DNA from: an archaeon
GTDB taxonomy: Archaea > Thermoproteota > Nitrososphaeria > Nitrososphaerales > Nitrosopumilaceae
Length of the DNA stretch: 64,000 nucleotides
Assembly (NCBI GenBank): GCA_024276695.1
Contig: JAJRWR010000006.1
Span: forward strand, 1 to 64,000
Direction: 5' to 3'
Below the pieces are notes generated by a model. It was not told the DNA's origin, ran no database searches, and worked only from the letters and a program-made list of their open reading frames with translations. The position numbers and the translations under genes are program-made. Position 1 is the stretch's first letter, and each line of letters begins with the position of its first letter. This document shows positions 16,984 to 25,468 of the stretch, piece by piece.

Positions 16984-19485
16984 GTGGACATAATTCCAAT
17001 TAATTATAAATTAATGTTTGAACCTGATCTTAAGAAATTTACTTTTGATGGAACTGAATCAATTACTGCTGATTGTAAAAAATCCACAAATTCTATAGTC
17101 ATACATTGTGCTGAACTAAAAATTATGTCGTGTCAAATCAAGTCCAAGGAGAAAATCATCAAATCAACTCCAAAATTACATGAAAAAAAAGAAGAATTGG
17201 AAATTAAATTATCTGAAAAAGTTAAAGGAAAAATAACTATTGATTTAGAATTTCAAGGAATTTTAAATGATAGATTACTTGGATTTTATCGAAGCCAATA
17301 TGTTCAAAACGGGAAGACAAAATACCTTGCAACAACACAATTTGAGGCAGCTGATGCTAGACGTGCATTTCCATGTTGGGATGGGCCTGAGGCTAAGGCA
17401 ACATTTGATATTTCTATTATTGCAGATAACAAATTTACTGCAATCTCAAACATGCCAATCAAATCCAAGAAAAAAATTGGAACTAAAACTATTTTCCATT
17501 TTTCAAAAACTCCAATTGTTTCAACATACCTTATCTATCTTGGAGTTGGAGAATTTGAATATCTTACAGGTAAAATTGGAAAAACTCAGATTAGAGTAAT
17601 TACAACAAAAGGAAATAAGTCCAAAGGTAAATTCTCACTTGATTTAGGAAAGAAACTTCTTACATCCTATGAAAAATATTTTGGAATAAAATACCCTTTG
17701 CCTAAACTAGACTTGATTGCAGTTCCTGATTTTGCAGCAGGAGCGATGGAAAATTGGGGTGCAATAACTTTCAGAGAGACTATCCTACTATATGATCCTA
17801 AAACATCTTCAACTAGAACTAAACAATTCATTGCTGAAGTAATCTCTCATGAAATTGCACACCAATGGTTTGGAAATCTTGTTACTATGAAATGGTGGAA
17901 TGATTTGTGGTTAAATGAAAGCTTTGCAACTTTCATGGCTACAAAATTTGTTGACAAATTTTACCCTGAATGGGATTTATGGAATCAGTTTGTTGAAGAT
18001 GCAATGAATGTTGCAATGGGGCTTGATTCACTTAAAACAACACATCCAATAGATGTCAAAGTAAATTCTCCTGCTGAAATTCGAGAGATTTTTGATGCAA
18101 TTTCTTATGATAAAGGTGGATGTGTATTGAGAATGCTAGAACATTATGTGGGCGAACCAAATTTCCAAAAAGGATTAAAAAAATATCTATCTGATTTCAA
18201 ATATCAAAATGCAAAGGGCCAAGATTTGTGGGATGCAATTGGCAAAGCCTCTAAAATGCCTGTATCCTCCATGGTCAATACTTGGCTAAAACAGCCTGGA
18301 TTTCCACTAGTCGAAATTAATCAAGATGGAAATACTTTGAAATTAAAACAAAAGAGATATCTTTTAGAATCTGATAAAAAGTCCAACAAAGGTTTATGGT
18401 CGATTCCATTATCATTGGGTTTGGAATCTGAAATTTCTAAAAAACTGTTTACTAAAAAATCCATATCTGTTAAACTTCCAAAGAATACAATTGGCTTTGT
18501 TGCAAACTATGGTCGAAAAGGATTCTATCGTGTAAAATATGACGAAGGTACTTTACTTGATTTAAAAATGTTGGTAGATGAAAAACGTATTCCTGCAATT
18601 GACAGATGGGCAATCCAAAATGATTTATTTTCATTATGTGTTTCAGGTGATGAACAAGTAAGAAATTATCTTGACTTTTCTGATGCATACTTTGAAGAAG
18701 ATAGTTACCTTGCATCAGTTAATGTTGCACATAATTTGGCATCCCTATACTTCCGCGCATTTGATGAATCCTTTGCAGAAGAGATTCGTGGATATGCTGT
18801 CAATTACTTTAGAAAAATTTTATTTAATTTAGGATGGGAGCCACAAAAATCTGATAAACACACAGATGCACTACTTCGTGGATTTACAATTTCTGTATTG
18901 GGAAAAATGAATGATGATGAGATAACTGATGAGGCACTTGGACGATATAAAAAATTCTTAAAATCCAAAAGCTCTCTTTCCCCTGATTTAGTAGAGCCCA
19001 TTTGCTCAATTGCTGCATGGAATGGAAATGCAAAAACTCATGCTGAACTCACTAAATTATACAAGAATGCAAAAACAATGGAAGAAAAACTCCGATTCTT
19101 AGGTGCATTATGTAGTTTCCAAGACAAAAAACTACTTCTCAAATCCCTTGATTTTTCCCAAACCCCTCAAGTTCGTTCTCAAAACATGCAATTACCAATC
19201 ATGAAAGTTGCTGCAAACCCGTATGGCGATAAAGTTTTGTGGTCTTGGCTAAAAAAGAATTGGAAAAATATCAACAAAAAAGTTGGACGTGGAAATCCTC
19301 TTTTTAATAGAATTGTAGCAAGCATTGTCTCTGTTGCAGACGATTCGATGGAAAAAGAAATTAAAACTTTCTTCAAAAAAAATCCTACACCTGGAACTGA
19401 ACGAACTCAATCACAAACTCTTGAAAGAATACGAATAAACTCTAAATTCCTTAGACGTATGAGAAAAGAGTTCAAAGATGGCTAA
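16984..19485 (+). CDS. M1-family zinc aminopeptidase (tricorn-interacting-factor type)
   Basis: An 833-residue M1 metallopeptidase that removes N-terminal residues from peptides. The substrate-recognition GAMENWG is near residue 252; HEIAH near 289-293 gives the two zinc His and the catalytic Glu, with the third ligand Glu about 19 residues on (LNESFA). An ERAP1-like helical C-terminal domain completes it. There is no signal peptide, so it is cytoplasmic and likely finishes proteasome products. The start is GTG at 16984. The next gene overlaps its end by eight bases. Confidence 0.94.
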   Translation: MDIIPINYKLMFEPDLKKFTFDGTESITADCKKSTNSIVIHCAELKIMSCQIKSKEKIIKSTPKLHEKKEELEIKLSEKVKGKITIDLEFQGILNDRLLGFYRSQYVQNGKTKYLATTQFEAADARRAFPCWDGPEAKATFDISIIADNKFTAISNMPIKSKKKIGTKTIFHFSKTPIVSTYLIYLGVGEFEYLTGKIGKTQIRVITTKGNKSKGKFSLDLGKKLLTSYEKYFGIKYPLPKLDLIAVPDFAAGAMENWGAITFRETILLYDPKTSSTRTKQFIAEVISHEIAHQWFGNLVTMKWWNDLWLNESFATFMATKFVDKFYPEWDLWNQFVEDAMNVAMGLDSLKTTHPIDVKVNSPAEIREIFDAISYDKGGCVLRMLEHYVGEPNFQKGLKKYLSDFKYQNAKGQDLWDAIGKASKMPVSSMVNTWLKQPGFPLVEINQDGNTLKLKQKRYLLESDKKSNKGLWSIPLSLGLESEISKKLFTKKSISVKLPKNTIGFVANYGRKGFYRVKYDEGTLLDLKMLVDEKRIPAIDRWAIQNDLFSLCVSGDEQVRNYLDFSDAYFEEDSYLASVNVAHNLASLYFRAFDESFAEEIRGYAVNYFRKILFNLGWEPQKSDKHTDALLRGFTISVLGKMNDDEITDEALGRYKKFLKSKSSLSPDLVEPICSIAAWNGNAKTHAELTKLYKNAKTMEEKLRFLGALCSFQDKKLLLKSLDFSQTPQVRSQNMQLPIMKVAANPYGDKVLWSWLKKNWKNINKKVGRGNPLFNRIVASIVSVADDSMEKEIKTFFKKNPTPGTERTQSQTLERIRINSKFLRRMRKEFKDG

Positions 19486-19882
19486 ACTCGGACCACCAAT
19501 TTTTCTTGGAGTTTTTACTATTTTAGCAATTATATTTTTAACCGGCGTGGCGTCCGATGATAAAGATATTCTCCGTCAAACATTTGATGTTGGAGCAATT
19601 TATTATGATGCAGGCTATGTAGAAGTTTCATATTTTGATAATTCAGATAAAACTAATACTGTTGTGATGGAAATCCTTGGTATGGATGAAACATTTCAAA
19701 AAACATTTTCTGATTCTGAATTTATTGAAATTGTTCCCTTTCCAAACAAACCAAAATATGGTTGGGCAATTCATCCTATAGTTTTAGAAATTGATCATGA
19801 AGAACTGGGACACATTCAATTAAAAACAGAAATTTATCCTATGGGTGACCCTGTTCCTCCTATAATCTATTCTACTCCTTAG
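19478..19882 (+). CDS. Membrane-anchored extracellular small protein
   Basis: A 134-residue protein with one N-terminal hydrophobic segment (about residues 7-24, ending TGVAS) that is a signal anchor or signal peptide. An acidic, beta-rich domain of about 105 residues follows and would lie outside. No catalytic or metal motif is visible. It overlaps the aminopeptidase stop by eight bases, so it is probably co-translated with it. Function unknown. Confidence 0.65.
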   Translation: MAKLGPPIFLGVFTILAIIFLTGVASDDKDILRQTFDVGAIYYDAGYVEVSYFDNSDKTNTVVMEILGMDETFQKTFSDSEFIEIVPFPNKPKYGWAIHPIVLEIDHEELGHIQLKTEIYPMGDPVPPIIYSTP

Positions 19883-19927
19883 ATCATATACAAGATTTAA
19901 TTGCACCTCTAAATCATCCACTGTATC

Positions 19928-20845
19928 ATGTATTTGCTTAATGATCTAAAAAAAGGAAAACGTGGCGCAATTGCAAAAGCAATAACTCTTGTTGAAAATG
20001 ATCAAATAGAAGCAAAAAAACTACTGAAGAAAATTTTCAAAAATAGTGGAAATTCTATAATAATTGGAATTACTGGTCCTGCAGGAGCTGGTAAAAGCTC
20101 TTTGATTAACAAAACCGTAATTGCCATGAAAAAATTAGGCACAAAACCTGCTGTTTTGGCAGTTGATCCTACAAGTCATGTAACTGGAGGTGCAATATTG
20201 GGAGACCGAGTTAGGATGAGTGAATCTACAGATTCTGGTACATACATTCGAAGCATTGCATCTAGGGGTGCCACTGGTGCTGTTTCTCGTTCATTACGAA
20301 ATAGTATTCGTGTTTTAGAGTATGCTGGATTTAATCCGATAATTATTGAAAGTGTTGGAGCTGGTCAAACTGAAGTAGAGATCTCTAACATTGCTGATAT
20401 CACAGTTGTCGTTTTTAATCCTAATACTGGTGATAGCATTCAAACCATTAAAGCTGGTTTGACAGAAATTGGTGATATTTATCTTGTAAACAAAAGTGAC
20501 CTTAGTGGAACAAATCAACTGTTTGATGCAGTTCGTGATTTTATTGGAGATTCTGAAAGGAATCCAACTATCTTAAAAACATCTGTGAAAAAGAATTCTG
20601 GAATTACAGTATTTGCAAAAACCTTGAAAGACATGATGAAATCTAAAAAGAAACTCAAGGATATTAAGGATAAAGAACGACTAGAGGCAGAACTAAAAGA
20701 TATTGTTTTAAATAACATAAAAGAAAAGATTGATGACATGCTTATTTCTGACAAAACATTTTCAAAATATCTTAAAAAATTACAATCAAAAGACATTGAT
20801 CCATTTCAAGCAGGAGATAAAATTACAAAATCCTTATTAAGGTGA
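19928..20845 (+). CDS. meaB: Methylmalonyl-CoA mutase-associated GTPase (MeaB/ArgK)
   Basis: A 305-residue G3E-family GTPase. The P-loop GPAGAGKSS lies near residues 50-58; VDPTS and GGAILGDRVRM follow, then ESVGAGQTEVE and the base-specificity NKSD. MeaB protects and reloads B12 in methylmalonyl-CoA mutase. Four bases separate its stop from the mutase large-subunit gene, so they form an operon, which supports the assignment over arginine-transport ArgK naming. Length is usual for the family. Confidence 0.95.
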   Translation: MYLLNDLKKGKRGAIAKAITLVENDQIEAKKLLKKIFKNSGNSIIIGITGPAGAGKSSLINKTVIAMKKLGTKPAVLAVDPTSHVTGGAILGDRVRMSESTDSGTYIRSIASRGATGAVSRSLRNSIRVLEYAGFNPIIIESVGAGQTEVEISNIADITVVVFNPNTGDSIQTIKAGLTEIGDIYLVNKSDLSGTNQLFDAVRDFIGDSERNPTILKTSVKKNSGITVFAKTLKDMMKSKKKLKDIKDKERLEAELKDIVLNNIKEKIDDMLISDKTFSKYLKKLQSKDIDPFQAGDKITKSLLR

Positions 20846-20849
20846 TACT

Positions 20850-22445
20850 GTGACTACGAAAAAATCATTAAAATCACCTGAAAAGAAAATTTTCACTGAT
20901 TCTACTTTTCCAGTAAAGAGAATTTATCAAAAATCTTCAAAAAAGAAACCTGTGGAGGATGCAGGTAAATATCCGTTCACTAGGGGAATTCATCCTGGAA
21001 TGTTCCGTGAAAGATTCTGGACTATGAGACAATATTCTGGATTTGGTGATGCCAAACTTACCAATGAACGATTCAAGTTCATGCTTGATAAGGGTCAGAC
21101 AGGCCTCAGCATGGCATTTGATTTACCAACACAAATAGGATATGATTCAGATTCGCCCCAAGCTGAGGGTGAAGTTGGAAAGGTAGGTGTATCAATCACA
21201 TCAATTATAGATATGATGACTGCTTTTGATGGAATTCCATTGGGCAAAGTCAGTTCATCAATGACAATTAATTCTACTGCATCTACATTACTTGCATATT
21301 ATATTGCAGTTGGAGAATCTCAAGGTTTCAAAAGCCATGAACTTCGTGGAACTACACAAAATGATATTCTTAAAGAATACATTGCAAGAAATACCTACAT
21401 TTATCCTCCACAACCATCAATGCGATTAATTGGTGATATGATAGAGTACTGTGCAGAAAAAGTTCCTTCATGGTATCCTGTTTCGATTTCTGGATACCAT
21501 ATGCGAGAAGCTGGTTGTACTGCTACTCAAGAAGTTGCATTCACATTAGCAAATGCAATAGCATACATTCAAACTTGTATTGATAAAGGACTAAAAATTG
21601 ATGAGTTCGCACCAAGACTTTCATTTTTTTTCTGTTGTACTATAGAATTTTTTGAAGAAGTCGCAAAGTTTAGAGTTGCAAGAAAAGTATATGCAAAAAT
21701 ACTAAAAGAAATGTTTCATGCAAAGAACCCTCGTTCATTACAACTAAAATTCCATACTCAAACCAGTGGTGAATCTCTGACTGCTCAACAACCAAACAAC
21801 AACATTGTTCGTGTTGCAATTCAAACTATGGCTGCAGTTGCTGGCGGTACCCAATCTCTTCATACTAATTCTAGAGATGAGGCACTTGCACTTCCAACCC
21901 AGGAATCTGCAAAAATTGCTCTTAGAACTCAACAAATTGTCGCTCATGAAAGCGGAATTACAAAAACCGCTGATCCTTTAGCTGGTTCTTACTATCTTGA
22001 AGAATTATGTGACCAAATTGAAGACGGTGTGTGGAAATACCTCAAAAAGATTCAAAAAATGGGCGGTTCTGTCAAAGCAATCGAAAAGGGATTCTTTCAA
22101 TCTGAAATTAGAGCAAATGCATATCGTCTTAAAAAAGAAATAGATGATGCTGAACGAGTAATTGTTGGTGTTAACAAATATGTCGAAGAAGAAGAGCAAC
22201 CTGAATTATTAAGAATTGATGGTAGAATTGAAATTCAACAAAAGAAAGCACTCAAAAAACTACGTGCAGAAAGAGATTCTAAGAAATTAGAAAAGACATT
22301 ATCTGCAATGCAAAGTGCAGCTGACACTGAAGAAAACCTTATGCCTTACATTGTTACAGCTGCTAAAGCATTTGCAACCACTGGTGAAATTAGTAATACG
22401 TTCCGAGAAGTCTTTGGGGAATATCGTCCAAAAGAGGTCTTTTAA
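20850..22445 (+). CDS. mcmA1: Methylmalonyl-CoA mutase, large (catalytic) subunit
   Basis: A 531-residue TIM-barrel subunit without the B12 domain. Signature stretches seen are TRGIHPGMFRERFWTMRQYSG, GLSMAFDLPTQIGYDSD, ISGYHMREAGCTATQEVAF and AGGTQSLHTNSRDEA. It works with the small subunit at 13788-14210 and MeaB upstream to turn methylmalonyl-CoA into succinyl-CoA. The start is GTG at 20850, four bases after meaB. The family also includes isobutyryl-CoA and related mutases; the epimerase gene nearby favours methylmalonyl-CoA. Confidence 0.95.
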   Translation: MTTKKSLKSPEKKIFTDSTFPVKRIYQKSSKKKPVEDAGKYPFTRGIHPGMFRERFWTMRQYSGFGDAKLTNERFKFMLDKGQTGLSMAFDLPTQIGYDSDSPQAEGEVGKVGVSITSIIDMMTAFDGIPLGKVSSSMTINSTASTLLAYYIAVGESQGFKSHELRGTTQNDILKEYIARNTYIYPPQPSMRLIGDMIEYCAEKVPSWYPVSISGYHMREAGCTATQEVAFTLANAIAYIQTCIDKGLKIDEFAPRLSFFFCCTIEFFEEVAKFRVARKVYAKILKEMFHAKNPRSLQLKFHTQTSGESLTAQQPNNNIVRVAIQTMAAVAGGTQSLHTNSRDEALALPTQESAKIALRTQQIVAHESGITKTADPLAGSYYLEELCDQIEDGVWKYLKKIQKMGGSVKAIEKGFFQSEIRANAYRLKKEIDDAERVIVGVNKYVEEEEQPELLRIDGRIEIQQKKALKKLRAERDSKKLEKTLSAMQSAADTEENLMPYIVTAAKAFATTGEISNTFREVFGEYRPKEVF

Positions 22446-22576
22446 TTTGACTTTTCATGAATTTGTTTTTTAAAGTATACTGAATTAACATAAGAATCAC
22501 TTGATGACTAATATTTCATTTATAATTTATGGCAAATAATAAAATTAATGATGATTTAACATTTGTAAAGTCTAGA

Positions 22577-22585
22577 TTATAAATA
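22577..22585 (+). promoter_or_regulatory. TATA box of the Met-rich protein gene
   Basis: TTATAAATA is centred about 27 nt before the ATG at 22608, the spacing expected for a leaderless archaeal transcript. Confidence 0.6.
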
Positions 22586-22607
22586 TCAAAAATTCATACA
22601 GTATTGC

Positions 22608-23288
22608 ATGTCTATGGGATTATTCATTGGAATTGGATTGGTAATTGGTCTAGTCGGAGGAATTGGCATTGGTTTTGGTATTTTTGGAACGTATGGGTCA
22701 GAAAGTGATTCTCAAGTATTAGATGCGCAACAATTTAGACAGATGATGTTGGATGATCCTGATTCTATGCAAAATATTATACTATCTACAATGCCAGATT
22801 CTGATCAAATGCAGATGATGGAAGATATGATGAAAGACCTGATGCAAAGAATGCAAACTGATCCAGAACTAAAAAAAGCCATGATGGAGCACATGGATAG
22901 GATGAAGACTTCAAAAGAATCTATGATGGATAATCAAATGATGGATGGCATGATGATCGGTTCCTCTATGATGAAACAGACTTCAAATCAAACAATGTCT
23001 ATGAGTTCTATTGATTTTAGTAATATACGAATAACACAAATTTCTGATACCGGTGTAACGATTGAAGGTGATACTGATCAGCCTGTTTTTTGTCAAGTAG
23101 AATATGGGACTGATGGCCTCTTTACAAATTTTGCCTCAGATGGAATGGATATGATGGGTATGTTACACTATAAACATGAAGTTATAATTTCTGATTTAGA
23201 ACCGAATACCTCATACAATTACAGGTTCAAAGCATCAATAGGTAATCAAACCTTTTACTCTGAAACAAAAACACTAATGACCGAATAA
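22608..23288 (+). CDS. Met-rich membrane-anchored protein with C-terminal fibronectin-like domain
   Basis: A 226-residue protein in three parts. Residues 4-28 are a Gly-rich transmembrane anchor (GIGLVIGLVGGIGIGFGIFG). Residues 45-145 are extraordinarily rich in methionine (MM pairs, QMQMMEDMMKDLMQRMQ, DNQMMDGMMIGSSMM). Residues 150-226 form a beta sandwich like a fibronectin III / purple-acid-phosphatase N-domain (VTIEGDTDQPVFCQVEYGT, then SDLEPNTSYNYRFKA). Met-rich exported segments often bind Cu(I), and thaumarchaea depend heavily on copper, so an extracytoplasmic copper role is a fair inference but not shown. Confidence 0.7.
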   Translation: MSMGLFIGIGLVIGLVGGIGIGFGIFGTYGSESDSQVLDAQQFRQMMLDDPDSMQNIILSTMPDSDQMQMMEDMMKDLMQRMQTDPELKKAMMEHMDRMKTSKESMMDNQMMDGMMIGSSMMKQTSNQTMSMSSIDFSNIRITQISDTGVTIEGDTDQPVFCQVEYGTDGLFTNFASDGMDMMGMLHYKHEVIISDLEPNTSYNYRFKASIGNQTFYSETKTLMTE

Positions 23289-23537
23289 TGTTGTTGGATT
23301 AAGTTTTAAAATTATTTTTAATATCTATTTGTATTGTTTTATTTCCAAATGATGTTACGCAATTGAGCTTTATCCAAATGTCTCAATTTCAATTATTTGA
23401 AATAAGTGATGATTTTATTTTAAATATAACTTGAGACCTCCGAATTATTAAATAGGACAATAAATAATTGTGACATTTTACAATTGTAAACTATAATCAT
23501 TAAATATTGTTTTTTAGCTATTAGAATCAATTCTGTG

Positions 23538-23912
23538 ATGATAAATACATACAAACTCTTTCTTGCTGTACCAATTACAGTAATCGTTGTAGTGATTTTT
23601 GTTATTGGTGTACCTGCAGTAAAATTATTTGTAGATGTTCCAGATTATGATCTGTATGTGGATGCAATAATAAATAAGCGAAGTTCTCCTCCTATTGGAC
23701 AAGTATTAATACAAAATATTGGCTCTCAACCACTTACTAATGTTAAAGTAGATTATGGCGAAGGAGACATTCTAGATCTTGGTACTCTCGATGCTAAACA
23801 TAAAATGATTCTCACTCCACCATTCAATAATAACATGGAATTTGTGATAGTAACTGCAGATCAAAACGTCTTTGTAAATATAACCTATAGCGATAAACAG
23901 TTAACAAAGTAA
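23538..23912 (+). CDS. Membrane-anchored extracellular beta-domain protein
   Basis: A 124-residue protein with an N-terminal hydrophobic helix (about residues 5-30, LFLAVPITVIVVVIFVIGV) and an outer domain of about 90 residues with alternating beta pattern (LIQNIGSQPLTNVKVDYG), like CARDB-type adhesion or scaffold modules. A GTG one codon earlier (23535) is an alternative start. It follows the Met-rich gene after a 246-base AT-rich gap in which I see no other gene. Function unknown. Confidence 0.65.
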   Translation: MINTYKLFLAVPITVIVVVIFVIGVPAVKLFVDVPDYDLYVDAIINKRSSPPIGQVLIQNIGSQPLTNVKVDYGEGDILDLGTLDAKHKMILTPPFNNNMEFVIVTADQNVFVNITYSDKQLTK

Positions 23913-24057
23913 TTTTTTTATATCAATGCGTTGACAAATTATCTCTAATTTCTTATAATTTGAGCTCTTGATTTTGATAAACCCTCTAGTGGGATTTTGA
24001 CATTTGGTTCATTTTCTAAACTCTCAAATAAAATAAAACCCATTAATACTGTAAGTT

Positions 24058-24065
24058 GAGGAGGT
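24058..24065 (+). promoter_or_regulatory. Strong Shine-Dalgarno site of the epimerase gene
   Basis: GAGGAGGT lies seven bases before the ATG at 24073 and is a near-perfect anti-16S match. It is unusual here because many genes in this window appear leaderless; it fixes the start of the epimerase. Confidence 0.7.
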
Positions 24066-24072
24066 CTTTTAG

Positions 24073-24471
24073 ATGAAAATCGATCATATTGCAATTGCAG
24101 TAAATGATGTGGAAGAATCTGCCAAAGTTTACCAGCAAGCTTTAGGTGTTGACAATGTTGAATTTGAAACCATAGAGTCTGAAGGAGTTAAAGTTGCAAT
24201 AATTCATTTGGATAATGCCCGTGTTGAATTAATGCAACCTACAAATGATGAGAGTCCTATTAAGAAATTCCTTGATAAAAAAGGTCAAGGATTACATCAC
24301 ATGGCATTAGATACTAATAATATTGAGGGTGAAGTGGAGCGAATGGAAGGTTGTGGAATCCAATTTTTAGGAAAAATACGACCTGGATCTGCTGGAACCA
24401 AAGTTACTTTCATACATCCAAAATCGCTTCACGGTGTTTTGACCGAACTATGTTCTCATCCTAAAGGGTGA
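24073..24471 (+). CDS. mce: Methylmalonyl-CoA epimerase
   Basis: A 132-residue VOC-fold enzyme that interconverts the 2S and 2R forms of methylmalonyl-CoA. Metal ligands are visible as His4 (KIDHIAIAV), His near residue 75 (GLHHMALDT) and Glu in the C-terminal strand (GVLTELC), with glutamate in VELMQP. It supplies the mutase (20850 and 13788) with the right isomer. It has a strong Shine-Dalgarno site, and its stop overlaps the GTG of the next small gene. Confidence 0.95.
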   Translation: MKIDHIAIAVNDVEESAKVYQQALGVDNVEFETIESEGVKVAIIHLDNARVELMQPTNDESPIKKFLDKKGQGLHHMALDTNNIEGEVERMEGCGIQFLGKIRPGSAGTKVTFIHPKSLHGVLTELCSHPKG

Positions 24472-24662
24472 ATAAATTCTTGAGTGATTCTGAAACAATT
24501 TCAAAAATAAAATCTCATTTAGAAAAAACAAATGAAATTATTGAAAATTCCATTGAACAGGATTCGCTATTTCATGATTCTTCCAAAAACAAAATATTCA
24601 AACTCTGGCTTGAATCAAATAACTTTGCTTTGGCTATTCTAGAACAAAATTCTAAAGAATAA
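24468..24662 (+). CDS. 64-residue hypothetical protein downstream of mce
   Basis: A short, mostly helical and charged frame (SETISKIKSHLEKTNEIIEN, then a second helix ending LEQNSKE). The GTG start overlaps the mce stop (GTGA), so coupled translation is plausible; a TTG at 24480 is an alternative. It ends one base before the stop of the convergent CBS regulator. No motif recognised. Confidence 0.5.
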   Translation: MNKFLSDSETISKIKSHLEKTNEIIENSIEQDSLFHDSSKNKIFKLWLESNNFALAILEQNSKE

Positions 24663-25220
24663 TTATTCCATCATTTTCAAAGTATCAGAAGCTGTTATTA
24701 TCCCAATAATTTTAGATTTTTTTGAAACTAGAATGCACTTTGAGTATCTAATCAATGGAACCAATACATTTGCTGGGGTATCAAAATCCACTATGGGTGG
24801 GACTGAATCCATCGTGTCTGATAACTTTGCTTTTTTCAGTTCCATTTCCCCTAAATCTGCCAAGTGTTTTACAATTCCGTCCTCAGATACAACTCCTACT
24901 ACTTCCGAATTATCAAAAACAGGAATTTGACTAATTGATAATTCGTGCATTTTCTTGATTGCATCATGAAGTGTATTTGTCGGTTTTAGTTTTACAATAT
25001 CCTTGCTACAAAAGTCTCCTGCTGTATGTGATGATGATTCTCCTTCTAATTGTGTAAGGCTCTCAAAAATCTTTTTAGCCGTTTCATAGCTTGGCTGGCT
25101 TCTTCCTGATTCGATTTGGTTGATCATTGATGTGCTAACTCCAGTCAAAGATGCAAGTTTTTTTTGGGTAATGCCTATTTTTTGTCTAATTTGCTTTATA
25201 GAATCAATTCTAGGTAACAA
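24663..25220 (-). CDS. XRE-type HTH regulator with two CBS domains
   Basis: A 185-residue protein. Residues 5-55 are a Cro/C1-type helix-turn-helix (IRQKIGITQKKLASLTGVS, then SMINQIESGRSQPSYETA). Residues 66-120 and 130-183 are two CBS motifs (DAIKKMHELSISQIPVFD; then KIIGIITASD), which form an adenine-nucleotide-sensing Bateman module. This points to a DNA-binding switch that reads AMP/ATP or SAM levels. HTH-CBS proteins are widespread in archaea; targets are unknown. It converges on the mce operon. Confidence 0.88.
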   Translation of the reverse strand: MLPRIDSIKQIRQKIGITQKKLASLTGVSTSMINQIESGRSQPSYETAKKIFESLTQLEGESSSHTAGDFCSKDIVKLKPTNTLHDAIKKMHELSISQIPVFDNSEVVGVVSEDGIVKHLADLGEMELKKAKLSDTMDSVPPIVDFDTPANVLVPLIRYSKCILVSKKSKIIGIITASDTLKMME

Positions 25221-25267
25221 TTCATTTAGTGGTGATTTTGATTGATTTAAAAATTTATTTTCTAAAA

Positions 25268-25444
25268 TCAGATATCTTTGACGAGTGATTTGATGCTGGA
25301 AATTATTTCTGAATTAAGCTCAATCTCTTTATGATCTTTTTTTACATGTTCAGTTACTTTTTCCATCAACTCTTCTTCTGTGGGTGCTGATGTGGACCAT
25401 CCATAGTCTTTGCCTGCATCTGAACAACTAATGCTTTTTGTCAT
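25268..25444 (-). CDS. DUF1059-type small protein
   Basis: A 58-residue frame starting MTKSISCSDAGKDYGWSTSA, followed by TEEELMEKVTEHVKKDH and a final helix. This matches the DUF1059 pattern: an N-terminal strand with CxDxG, an aromatic residue, then 'T-E-E-E-[LV]' and a His-ending helix. Function is unknown across the family. It sits upstream of the CBS regulator in the same direction, 47 bases away. Confidence 0.75.
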   Translation of the reverse strand: MTKSISCSDAGKDYGWSTSAPTEEELMEKVTEHVKKDHKEIELNSEIISSIKSLVKDI

Positions 25445-25468
25445 AATTATGATGATTTAGTCTAGAGT

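Noticed and set aside
22529-22582. 17-codon frame before the Met-rich gene
   Set aside because: It is very short, its stop lies in the TATA box of the next gene, and it has no motif.
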